From NCBI GenBank assembly GCA_902797585.1, contig CADBTK010000162.1:1-16615 (forward strand): DNA of 16,615 nt, in the 5' to 3' direction. Of this stretch, positions 8,102-14,936 are shown in pieces; the first letter of the stretch is position 1, and every line of letters starts with the position of its first letter. Under the pieces are notes generated by a model that did not search any database, was not told the DNA's origin, and saw only the letters and a list, made by a program, of their open reading frames with translations. The stretch comes from Erysipelothrix rhusiopathiae (GTDB lineage Bacteria; Bacillota_I; Bacilli_A; Erysipelotrichales; Erysipelotrichaceae). Both the position numbers and the translations under genes were made by a program.

Positions 8102-8205
8102 GTTGCAGGCTTTCTGTTGGTCTAGCAACCGCTCAGAAAAGGTATAAGTTGAAATCAATTTCACACCTTCATGGCGAGTATCAATGATGAATAGGAGGTG
8201 CACAT
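8102..8205 (+). promoter_or_regulatory. Structured 5' leader, candidate ribosomal protein L21 leader
   Basis: About 104 non-coding bases lie between the promoter and rplU. Possible helices: TTTCTG (8111-8116) with CAGAAA (8134-8139), enclosing TTG/CAA (8117-8119/8126-8128); AAGGT (8139-8143) with ACCTT (8165-8169), enclosing TGAAA/TTTCA (8150-8154/8159-8163, loop TCAA). Alternatives: GTTGC (8102-8106) with GCAAC (8125-8129), and CACCTT (8164-8169) with GAGGTG (8195-8200), which would cover the Shine-Dalgarno AGGAGG. An L21 leader family in low-GC Gram-positives is known and has this genomic position. Membership is inferred from position and helix layout, not from a covariance model. If it acts like other ribosomal protein leaders, L21 or another operon product would bind it and lower expression. 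Confidence 0.65.
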
Positions 8206-8508
8206 ATGTACGCAATTATCGAAACAGGCGGAAAACAAATCCGAGTTGAAAAAGATGCGGTTATCTTCGTGGAAAAATTAGATGCACAAGAAGGTGACAA
8301 AGTAACTTTCGACAAAGTATTGTTTGCAGATGGTAAAATTGGAAAACCTTTCATTGAAGGAGCCAAAGTTACTGGAGTTGTTGAAAAACAAGGAAAAGGT
8401 AAAAAAATCACTATCGTGAAATACCGTCCTAAGAAAAGTTCAACTCGTCGTAAACAAGGACACCGTCAACCGTACACTAAAGTTAAAATTGAAGCTATCG
8501 AGGCTTAA
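8206..8508 (+). CDS. rplU: 50S ribosomal protein L21
   Basis: A 100-residue ribosomal protein that binds 23S rRNA in the large subunit. The N-terminus [14 protein letters not shown] and the basic block [20 protein letters not shown] (72-91) are diagnostic of bacterial L21, and the length is normal. The start is fixed by AGGAGG (8193-8198) 7 bases before the ATG. It is the first gene after the structured leader. The stop codon is separated by two bases from the start of the next gene. Confidence 0.98.
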   Translation: MYAIIETGGKQIRVEKDAVIFVEKLDAQEGDKVTFDKVLFADGKIGKPFIEGAKVTGVVEKQGKGKKITIVKYRPKKSSTRRKQGHRQPYTKVKIEAIEA

Positions 8509-8510
8509 TA

Positions 8511-8828
8511 ATGATTAGTGTCGTAGCGCATTTAAAACAATCTCAAATACAATCCATTACCATTTCAGGTCATGCTGGAAGTGCTAAACACAATGAATTG
8601 GATATGGTTTGTGCACAAGTTAGTGCATGTTCTGTTGGATGTTTAAATGCCATTGATCAATTGACTGAAGATTCCTGTGCCATTGAAATGGAATCGGGAT
8701 GGGTCAGTATTCAAGTAAATAAGAATTCGGAAACATTACAAATTATTTTGAAAACATTGCTCATTCAATGTGAAACGATACAATTCACGAATTCTGACTA
8801 CATACAAATAGAGAAAGTCGAGGTGTAA
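8511..8828 (+). CDS. prp: Ribosomal-processing cysteine protease Prp (YsxB family)
   Basis: A 105-residue cysteine protease. In Bacillota and relatives Prp removes the N-terminal extension of ribosomal protein L27 before or during ribosome assembly. The catalytic pair is visible: His21 in ISGHAG and Cys34 in MVCAQVSACSVGCLNAI, matching His22 and Cys34 of the Staphylococcus aureus enzyme. The length is typical. Its place between rplU and rpmA is the conserved position, and the L27 encoded next carries a matching extension. The start lies two bases after the rplU stop, with GAGG (8500-8503) inside the end of rplU as ribosome binding site, so translation of the two is probably coupled. Confidence 0.93.
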   Translation: MISVVAHLKQSQIQSITISGHAGSAKHNELDMVCAQVSACSVGCLNAIDQLTEDSCAIEMESGWVSIQVNKNSETLQIILKTLLIQCETIQFTNSDYIQIEKVEV

Positions 8829-8831
8829 ACC

Positions 8832-9116
8832 ATGAAATACGTTTTAGATAACCAATTATTCGCTTCTAAAAAGGGAGTAGGTTCTACAAAGAACGGTCGT
8901 GACTCTCATTCCAAACGTTTGGGTGCCAAATTGGCGGATGGACAATCTTGTCATGCAGGTAGCATCATCTACCGTCAACGTGGAACAAAAATTCACCCAG
9001 GAACAAACGTTGGACGTGGGGGAGATGACACTTTGTTTGCATTAGTAGACGGTGTTGTTAAATACGAACGTTTGGGTAAAGACAGAAAGAAAGTATCTGT
9101 ATACCCACAAGCTTAA
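8832..9116 (+). CDS. rpmA: 50S ribosomal protein L27 with cleavable N-terminal extension
   Basis: A 94-residue ribosomal protein whose mature N-terminus reaches the peptidyl transferase centre. The mature start [15 protein letters not shown] (11-25) is preceded by a 10-residue extension [10 protein letters not shown]. In S. aureus the extension ends LNLQFF and Prp cuts after the last Phe. Here Leu5, Gln8 and Phe10 are kept, but the residue before the final Phe is Leu, so cleavage after Phe10 is expected. GAGGTG overlaps the end of prp and precedes the ATG by about 6 bases. A terminator follows. Confidence 0.98.
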   Translation: MKYVLDNQLFASKKGVGSTKNGRDSHSKRLGAKLADGQSCHAGSIIYRQRGTKIHPGTNVGRGGDDTLFALVDGVVKYERLGKDRKKVSVYPQA

Positions 9117-9124
9117 TTGTAGAT

Positions 9125-9150
9125 AAGATCCCAACACGGGATCTTTTTTT
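9125..9150 (+). terminator. Terminator between rpmA and obg
   Basis: A perfect 8-bp stem (AAGATCCC at 9125-9132, GGGATCTT at 9138-9145, loop AACAC) runs into seven Ts. The obg ATG lies only 15 bases downstream and I see no promoter after the hairpin, so obg probably depends on partial read-through. Confidence 0.88.
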
Positions 9151-9165
9151 AGGAAGTAAAGTACT

Positions 9166-10443
9166 ATGCAATTTGTCGATCAAGTAAAAGTACATATTCA
9201 AGCAGGAAATGGTGGAAATGGTGTAGTAAGTTTTCGTCATGAAAAATATGTTGCATATGGAGGTCCTTTTGGAGGAGATGGTGGAAAAGGTGGAGATGTT
9301 ATCTTTGAAGCCGATCCTGGAATGACCACCTTATTAGATTTGCGTTTTCACCGTAAGATTAAAGCAAAACCTGGTGAAAATGGAAAAACGAAAAAGATGC
9401 ATGGGGCTAATGGAGATGACAAAATCGTTAAAGTTCCATTAGGTACATTGGTAAAAAGAGAAGACACTGGTCAAATATTGGCGGATTTAACCCAACCGGG
9501 TCAACAACAAATTGTTGCCTATGGTGGTAAAGGAGGAAGAGGAAACTTCCACTTTAAATCCAGTCGTAATACAGCTCCTAAGTTTGCTGAAGATGGTAAA
9601 CCAGGAGATCAATACGATTGTATTGTTGAATTGCGTGTTTTAGCCGATGTTGGTTTAGTCGGATATCCAAGTGTAGGGAAATCAACTTTTTTAGATGCTG
9701 TTAGTCGTGCGCATCCACAAATTGCAGATTATCCTTTCACAACCTTGGCACCGAATGTTGGTGTTGTTCAAGTGGATGATGGACGTAGCTTTATCCTTGC
9801 TGACTTGCCAGGTCTTATTGAAGGGGCTAGTCAAGGGAAAGGACTAGGACATCAATTCTTACGTCATATTGAACGTTGTCGTGTTATCTTACATGTCTTA
9901 GATATGGGAAGAGAAGACCCAATACAAGATTATCGTGTTATCAATGAAGAATTGAAATCTTACCAACTTCGCTTATTAGAACGACCACAAATAGTGGTAG
10001 CTAATAAAATGGATGAAGAATTAGCAGAAGAAAACTTGAAAAAGTTTAAAGAAGCTTATCCAGATGTATTGGTGTTTGAAACCATTACGCTATTACATGA
10101 AGGGTTAATGCCAGTGCTTAAAAAAGCAGCTGACTTATTAGCAACCACACCAGCATTTCCAATTATGGATAATGAAACACAAAATACTGGAGTTACATAT
10201 ACTTTGGAAAGAAAAGAAAAAGAAATTGTTATTGAACAAATTCAAGAAAATGTATTTAAAGTTTCTGGTCCGAAAGTGGAACGTGCATTTGATATTACAC
10301 AATTAAACACGGAAGAAGATTACTATAATTTCGCTAATAAAATGCGTTATATGGGAATTGATAAGGCTTTACGTGAAAGTGGATGTCAAGATGGAGATAC
10401 AGTTCAAATTTGTGGATTCGAATTTGAATTTATTGAAAACTAA
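9166..10443 (+). CDS. obg: GTPase Obg (CgtA), with C-terminal OCT domain
   Basis: A 425-residue GTPase involved in late 50S subunit assembly and linked to the stringent response. The N-terminal glycine-rich Obg domain covers about 1-157 (GGNGVVSFRHEKYVAYGGPFGGDGGKGG region, not all shown here; FVDQ at the start). The G domain has G1 GYPSVGKS (166-173), PFTT (190-193), G3 DLPG (213-216) and G4 NKMD (280-283). The usual G5 pattern ISA is replaced by TIT (307-309) in FETITLLHEGL. The C-terminal OCT domain (about 340-425), found in Gram-positive Obg, ends GDTVQICGFEFEFIEN. The weak site AGGAAG (9151-9156) sits 9 bases before the ATG. It follows the L27 gene as in many Bacillota and is followed by its own terminator. 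Confidence 0.96.
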   Translation: MQFVDQVKVHIQAGNGGNGVVSFRHEKYVAYGGPFGGDGGKGGDVIFEADPGMTTLLDLRFHRKIKAKPGENGKTKKMHGANGDDKIVKVPLGTLVKREDTGQILADLTQPGQQQIVAYGGKGGRGNFHFKSSRNTAPKFAEDGKPGDQYDCIVELRVLADVGLVGYPSVGKSTFLDAVSRAHPQIADYPFTTLAPNVGVVQVDDGRSFILADLPGLIEGASQGKGLGHQFLRHIERCRVILHVLDMGREDPIQDYRVINEELKSYQLRLLERPQIVVANKMDEELAEENLKKFKEAYPDVLVFETITLLHEGLMPVLKKAADLLATTPAFPIMDNETQNTGVTYTLERKEKEIVIEQIQENVFKVSGPKVERAFDITQLNTEEDYYNFANKMRYMGIDKALRESGCQDGDTVQICGFEFEFIEN

Positions 10444-10452
10444 ACGAAATAG

Positions 10453-10489
10453 AACTCTCTAACAATGAATTTTCTGTTGGAGAGTTTTT
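10453..10489 (+). terminator. Terminator of obg
   Basis: A 12-bp stem with one G-T pair (AACTCTCTAACA at 10453-10464, TGTTGGAGAGTT at 10475-10486) with a 10-base loop is followed by Ts. It closes the rplU-obg unit. Confidence 0.92.
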
Positions 10490-10513
10490 ATTATTAAAAT
10501 GAGATCGGATTAT

Positions 10514-10542
10514 TTGAGCAGTACACTATTTTTATATATAAT
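10514..10542 (+). promoter_or_regulatory. Promoter of recJ placed to give a leaderless mRNA
   Basis: TTGAGC (10514-10519), a 17-base spacer and a perfect TATAAT (10537-10542). The start expected 7 bases after the -10 box is position 10549, the A of the recJ ATG. No Shine-Dalgarno sequence can fit. The 13-base core TTTTTATATATAA (10529-10541) is the same as at 812-824 and sits in the same register. Confidence 0.75.
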
Positions 10543-10548
10543 CAATGT

Positions 10549-12099
10549 ATGACTTATTCAAATTTAGTAAAAAAAGTATTAGAAACACGGGAACCAGATT
10601 CAAGTAAATGGGATCAATGGACACAAACGTTAGATCTTTATCCCATTTCAAATTGTGATAGTATTCAAACATTTAAACAAATGATTGAACAATTTCAAAA
10701 AGAAAATACCAAAGTAATCGTAGCAGGGGATTATGACTGTGATGGAATTTTGGCTACGACCATTATGGTCTCTGGTTTACGGCAAATAGGTTTGGAAACC
10801 AATTTCTATGTGCCTGATCGGATTAAAGAAGGATATGGGTTAAGTATCAATACCGTGCGTATGGCGCATCAAAAAGGATATGGAGCCATTATTACAGTGG
10901 ATAATGGAGTAAGTGCTCATGAAGCTTTATTACAAGCAAAAGAATATGGAATGCATGTTATCGTTACTGATCACCATACTATTGAAACAGACATTCCTTG
11001 TGATTGTTTGGTTCATCCAACACTTATGGAAGAGCACTTTTCGACTTTATGTGGAGCGGCTGTTGCCTATGAATGTATTCGTTCATTAGGAATTGATGAT
11101 TCATATTTATTACAACTTGCAGGAGTAGCTAGTATTGGTGATGTGATGATTGTCAAAGGACAAACACGTGCGTTGATTCAACAAGCCATTATATCTTTAA
11201 ATCAACGACATGAACCGCATATCTTTTCTTTATTAGATTCTCAAACATGCAATGATGAAAATATTGCCTTTCAAGTCGTTCCAAAGATTAATGCCGTTGG
11301 ACGTTTAAGTAATTTAGGAAATGCGAATAATGTGGTTCGTTATTTCTTAAGTGAAGATTATTCCATTATTCAATCGTATAAAGATCAAATCATTCGTTTG
11401 AATGAACAAAGAAAACGCTTCAGTCAAGAAATGGTACAGATTGCTAAATCGAAACTACATAGCCAAGATGAAGTATATGTTGTTGCAGATGCTAGTTTTC
11501 ATGAAGGAATCATTGGTTTAGTTGCCGGAAATATTTGTTCGCAAACAAAAAAACCAACCATCATTCTTTCTAAAACACCCAATGGCTATAAGGCAAGTAT
11601 GCGTTCTCCTTCTGGTTTTGACTGCATGGAATTCTTAAAACCTTTTGAGCATTTTTCACAATTAGGAGGTCATACACAAGCTGCGGGATTCTTTATTAAT
11701 TTAGTAGACTATTCATTATTTACGCAATTTATTAAAAAGCGTGCGAGTGAATATAAATGGAAAGCACAAAAAGAAGAAACAATCTTAGTAACAGAAGAAG
11801 ATTTAACCATTGAAGAGATTCAAAGTTTAGATATCCTTCGTCCTTTTGGACCTGGATTTGAAAAACCTTTCTTTGAAATTCAAGAACCATTTGTCAAAAG
11901 AATGTTTTCATTCCAAAATGGTAAACATTGTAAATACACATTATATTCTGGTTTACAATGCATGAACTTTAATCAAAGCCAAGAAGATCGACAAATCTCT
12001 ACTAGCCAATTGAAGTCTTTTAAAGGGTATGCAACGATTAATGAGTATCGAGGAAAACAAGAATCTACCTTTATTCTTGAATCCATTGAACCAAAATAG
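10549..12099 (+). CDS. recJ: Single-stranded-DNA-specific exonuclease RecJ
   Basis: A 516-residue 5'-to-3' single-strand DNA exonuclease of the DHH superfamily, used in recombination and repair. Metal-binding motifs are intact: DYDCDG (61-66), VDNG (117-120), TDHH (140-143) and IGDV (196-199). Next come PKINAVGRLSNLG (245-257), a DHHA1 domain with EGIIGLVAGN (319-328) and GGHTQAAGF (373-381), and an OB-like end with RPFGPGFEKPFFEI (431-444). It is shorter than B. subtilis RecJ (about 786 residues) and near E. coli length, so it lacks the long C-terminal extension of many Bacillota RecJ proteins. This ATG is the only reasonable start: the next in-frame ATG, codon 45, has no ribosome binding site either. 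The 61-bp gap to apt and the order recJ-apt-rel suggest an operon. Confidence 0.95.
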   Translation: MTYSNLVKKVLETREPDSSKWDQWTQTLDLYPISNCDSIQTFKQMIEQFQKENTKVIVAGDYDCDGILATTIMVSGLRQIGLETNFYVPDRIKEGYGLSINTVRMAHQKGYGAIITVDNGVSAHEALLQAKEYGMHVIVTDHHTIETDIPCDCLVHPTLMEEHFSTLCGAAVAYECIRSLGIDDSYLLQLAGVASIGDVMIVKGQTRALIQQAIISLNQRHEPHIFSLLDSQTCNDENIAFQVVPKINAVGRLSNLGNANNVVRYFLSEDYSIIQSYKDQIIRLNEQRKRFSQEMVQIAKSKLHSQDEVYVVADASFHEGIIGLVAGNICSQTKKPTIILSKTPNGYKASMRSPSGFDCMEFLKPFEHFSQLGGHTQAAGFFINLVDYSLFTQFIKKRASEYKWKAQKEETILVTEEDLTIEEIQSLDILRPFGPGFEKPFFEIQEPFVKRMFSFQNGKHCKYTLYSGLQCMNFNQSQEDRQISTSQLKSFKGYATINEYRGKQESTFILESIEPK

Positions 12100-12105
12100 T
12101 AAGTC

Positions 12106-12139
12106 TTTTCAAACAAACGTTCATATTGTAAAATACAAT
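12106..12139 (+). promoter_or_regulatory. Possible weak promoter with palindrome upstream of apt
   Basis: TTTTCA (12106-12111), a 17-base spacer and TAAAAT (12129-12134) could form a secondary promoter for apt-relA. The -10 box lies in a perfect 6-3-6 inverted repeat, ATTGTA-AAA-TACAAT (12125-12139). It is AT-rich, lacks a T-run and is not a terminator. It could be an operator or chance. Confidence 0.35.
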
Positions 12140-12160
12140 CATATAGAAAGAGGTAAAACA

Positions 12161-12682
12161 ATGGATATTAAAAACTATATTGCCAGTATTCCTGGATTCC
12201 CAAAAGAAGGAATTGTCTTTAGAGATGTAACTCCGATTTTACAAAATCCTAAAGCAATGCATTATGTAACAGATGAATTTTCAAAAATTGCCAAAGAAGT
12301 AGGGGCTGACTTTATTGTTGGACCGGAAGCACGTGGATTCTTATTTGGAGTTCCTGTTGCGATGCAATGTGACTTAGGATTTGCCCCTGTACGTAAACCA
12401 GGGAAATTACCTCGTGAAGTGATCTCGCAAGATTATGACTTAGAATATGGTAAAGATACATTATGTATGCATACAGATGCAGTACAACCAGGACAAAAAG
12501 TATTGATTATTGATGACTTATTAGCTACTGGTGGAACAACAGCTGCTACTATTAAACTATTAGAAAAAATGGGAGCAGAAGTTGTAGGATGTGCCTTCAT
12601 CATTGAATTAGATGATTTAAAAGGTAAAGACTTATTAGGAAATATCCCTGTTTATGCCTTAGCCCATTACGAAGGGGAATAA
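12161..12682 (+). CDS. apt: Adenine phosphoribosyltransferase
   Basis: A 173-residue cytoplasmic purine salvage enzyme that makes AMP from adenine and phosphoribosyl pyrophosphate. The start MDIKNYIASIPGFPKEG and FRDVTPIL are characteristic of Apt. The base-side motif EARGF is at 56-60, RKPGKLP at 78-84, and the PRPP-binding loop VLIIDDLLATGGTT at 114-127. The length matches the family. The reading frame is open further upstream, overlapping recJ, but AAAGAGG (12147-12153) 7 bases before this ATG and the family alignment fix the start here. It sits 23 bp before relA without a terminator. Apt and Rel are often neighbours in Bacillota. Confidence 0.97.
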   Translation: MDIKNYIASIPGFPKEGIVFRDVTPILQNPKAMHYVTDEFSKIAKEVGADFIVGPEARGFLFGVPVAMQCDLGFAPVRKPGKLPREVISQDYDLEYGKDTLCMHTDAVQPGQKVLIIDDLLATGGTTAATIKLLEKMGAEVVGCAFIIELDDLKGKDLLGNIPVYALAHYEGE

Positions 12683-12690
12683 CTAAACCG

Positions 12691-12697
12691 AAAGGAA
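12691..12697 (+). promoter_or_regulatory. Ribosome binding site deciding the TTG start of relA
   Basis: AAAGGAA lies 8 bases before the TTG at 12706. No ATG or GTG in this frame is similarly placed, and the protein starts as expected for Rel from this codon. Confidence 0.75.
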
Positions 12698-12705
12698 CCA
12701 ATTAT

Positions 12706-14904
12706 TTGAGCAAAAGAGAAGAAGTTACTTTTGAAGAATGCTTGGAAGATATTACTTCCTATATCAAAAGTCCAAAAAATATTGACATGATTAAACGGGC
12801 GTATGAATATGCTCGTCAACATCATGAAGGGCAATATCGCAAAAGCGGTCAGCCTTATATATCCCACTGTGTGCAAGTTGCCGATACACTAGCGCTTATG
12901 CATTGTGGGCCTTTTGCTATTGCAGCTGGTTTATTACATGACACCATCGAAGATTGCGATGATGTCTCTAATCAAGATATAATCAACGAATTTGGGGAAG
13001 AAATCGCTATGTTAGTTGAAGCGGTTACCAAAATTGGAAATATTAAATTTGAAGACGAAGAAGATTATCAAGCACATAACCATCGTAAATTATTAATTGC
13101 GATGGCCAAAGACATTCGTGTCATTTATATTAAATTAGCTGACCGTCTTCACAATATGCGCACTTTAAATTATATGCGTGAAGATAAACAAAAACGTATT
13201 GCTAAAGAAACGTTGACGGTTTATGCACCTATAGCTCATCGTTTAGGGATGAATGAAATTAAAAGTGAATTAGAAGATCTTTCTTTTAAATATCTAGAAG
13301 CGAAAAAATATGAAGAAATTAAAGAATTGGTTCGTACTAGAGAAAGTGAAAGAAATCAACAAGTTACTGTCATGATTGAAGATATTCAAACGATTTTGGA
13401 TAATTATAGTATTCCTTATCGTATCTTTGGTCGTAGTAAACACTTTTATTCCATTTATAAAAAAATGGTTTATAAACATAAACGATTTGAAGAGATCTTA
13501 GATTTATATGCGATTCGTATTATTACCGATAGTGTATTGCATTGTTATGAAATCTTAGGATATATTCATGCCACATATCGCCCAATCCCTGGTCGATTCA
13601 AAGACTATATTGCCATGCCAAAAGCCAATCTTTATCAGTCTTTGCATACAACCATTATGGAACCGACTACCGGTAGCATTTTTGAAGTTCAAATTCGTAC
13701 TGAAGAGATGGATGAAGTGGCAGAGCGAGGGGTAGCAGCCCATTGGAAATATAAAGAAAATACAACAGAAAATAGACAAAAAGATATTGAAGATTCACTA
13801 GCTTGGTTTAGAGATTTTTCGCAAATGACCGATGAAGAAAGCGAAGATGCTAGAGAGTATATGAATGTTTTACAAAAAGATATCTTCCAAGCCAATGTCT
13901 ATTGTTTAACACCTCGTGGAAAAGTTATTACTTTACCACCAGAATCAACGCCAATTGATTTTGCCTATCGAATCCATACCGATGTTGGTCATAAGACAGT
14001 TGGTGCTAAAGTAAATGGAGCCATTGTTCCTTTAAATACGAAATTAAATAATGGAGATGTAGTTTCCATTTTAACCAACAATCATTCTTCTGGACCAAGT
14101 GCCGATTGGATTAAAATTGTTAAAAGTGGCCATGCCCGAAATAAAATTCGTGCTTTCTTACAAAAGAAAGATCATGAAAATAACAAAGAATTCATTAAAC
14201 AAGGGCAAGCTATGTTGGAAGCGGCTATTAAGAAAGAAGAATTGGATCCTAAATTAATTGAAACAAAACGATTAGAAGGAATTATTCATTCATTATCTTT
14301 TAAAACCTTGGATGATTTCTATATTGGGATTGCTAATAAACGAGTTTCAATGTCGGCTGTATTGGAGCGTTTAACAAAGAATAATGCTCACAAAAATGTA
14401 GATGCCGAAGAATTAATTAAAATTTACAATAAGTCTGGGGAACGATACGCAAAAAGAAGTGATACAGGTGTTATTGTTCCAGGGATTGATACAATAGCTG
14501 TATCGATGGCGAATTGTTGTTCTCCCATTCCAGGAGATGAAATTGTTGGTTTCATTTCACAAGGGAATGGAGTGAAAGTGCATCGTAGCGATTGTCCAAA
14601 TGTTGCCAAAGAGAATAAACGATTGATTCCTGTAGAATGGGCATTAGACTTAGAAGAAAAGATGTATGATGCTCATTTAGTTATCTATAGTGACGATCGA
14701 AATTATTTATTAAGCGATATTGTTACCATCGTTCAACAATGCAATGCACAATTAAAACATGTGGATTCTGGAGTGGATTCCAATAGTTTAACGGCTACGA
14801 CAAAATTACACTTATCGGTTCGTAATGCCGATCATCTTCATACCATTATTGCTAATCTAAAAAAAGTTCGTAGTGTAAACGAAGTACAACGAACGATATT
14901 ATAA
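12706..14904 (+). CDS. relA: Bifunctional (p)ppGpp synthetase/hydrolase Rel (RSH family)
   Basis: A 732-residue long RSH enzyme, normal for Bacillota Rel, that makes and degrades (p)ppGpp in response to amino-acid starvation sensed on the ribosome. The hydrolase HD domain has His54 (ISHC), His78-Asp79 (GLLHDTIED) and Asp146 (KLADRLHNMRTL), so hydrolysis should be intact. The synthetase domain has GRSKHFYSIYKK (242-253), RFKDYIAMPK (297-306) and the catalytic Glu327 in IFEVQIRTEEMDE. The RFKD element is the RXKD form typical of bifunctional enzymes, not the EXDD form of synthetase-only RelA. A TGS domain lies at about 396-457 and a helical region follows. A zinc-finger-like domain has Cys604-Cys605, His626 and Cys630, and an ACT domain covers about 655-732. 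Translation starts at TTG. In many Bacillota dtd follows rel; here it does not. Confidence 0.96.
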   Translation: MSKREEVTFEECLEDITSYIKSPKNIDMIKRAYEYARQHHEGQYRKSGQPYISHCVQVADTLALMHCGPFAIAAGLLHDTIEDCDDVSNQDIINEFGEEIAMLVEAVTKIGNIKFEDEEDYQAHNHRKLLIAMAKDIRVIYIKLADRLHNMRTLNYMREDKQKRIAKETLTVYAPIAHRLGMNEIKSELEDLSFKYLEAKKYEEIKELVRTRESERNQQVTVMIEDIQTILDNYSIPYRIFGRSKHFYSIYKKMVYKHKRFEEILDLYAIRIITDSVLHCYEILGYIHATYRPIPGRFKDYIAMPKANLYQSLHTTIMEPTTGSIFEVQIRTEEMDEVAERGVAAHWKYKENTTENRQKDIEDSLAWFRDFSQMTDEESEDAREYMNVLQKDIFQANVYCLTPRGKVITLPPESTPIDFAYRIHTDVGHKTVGAKVNGAIVPLNTKLNNGDVVSILTNNHSSGPSADWIKIVKSGHARNKIRAFLQKKDHENNKEFIKQGQAMLEAAIKKEELDPKLIETKRLEGIIHSLSFKTLDDFYIGIANKRVSMSAVLERLTKNNAHKNVDAEELIKIYNKSGERYAKRSDTGVIVPGIDTIAVSMANCCSPIPGDEIVGFISQGNGVKVHRSDCPNVAKENKRLIPVEWALDLEEKMYDAHLVIYSDDRNYLLSDIVTIVQQCNAQLKHVDSGVDSNSLTATTKLHLSVRNADHLHTIIANLKKVRSVNEVQRTIL

Positions 14905-14907
14905 GAA

Positions 14908-14936
14908 AAGCTCAGTTTTGAAACTGAGCTTTTATT
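14908..14936. terminator. Bidirectional terminator between relA and the aminotransferase gene
   Basis: A 10-bp perfect stem (AAGCTCAGTT at 14908-14917, AACTGAGCTT at 14922-14931, loop TTGA) is followed by TTATTG on the plus strand and has TTTTCTT after it on the minus strand. It serves two convergent genes only 27 bp apart and overlaps the start of the minus-strand stop codon region. Confidence 0.9.

Noticed and set aside
12029..12160. N-terminal extension of apt overlapping recJ
   Set aside because: Apt proteins begin at the MDIKNYIASIPGFP block, and a good ribosome binding site precedes the ATG at 12161.
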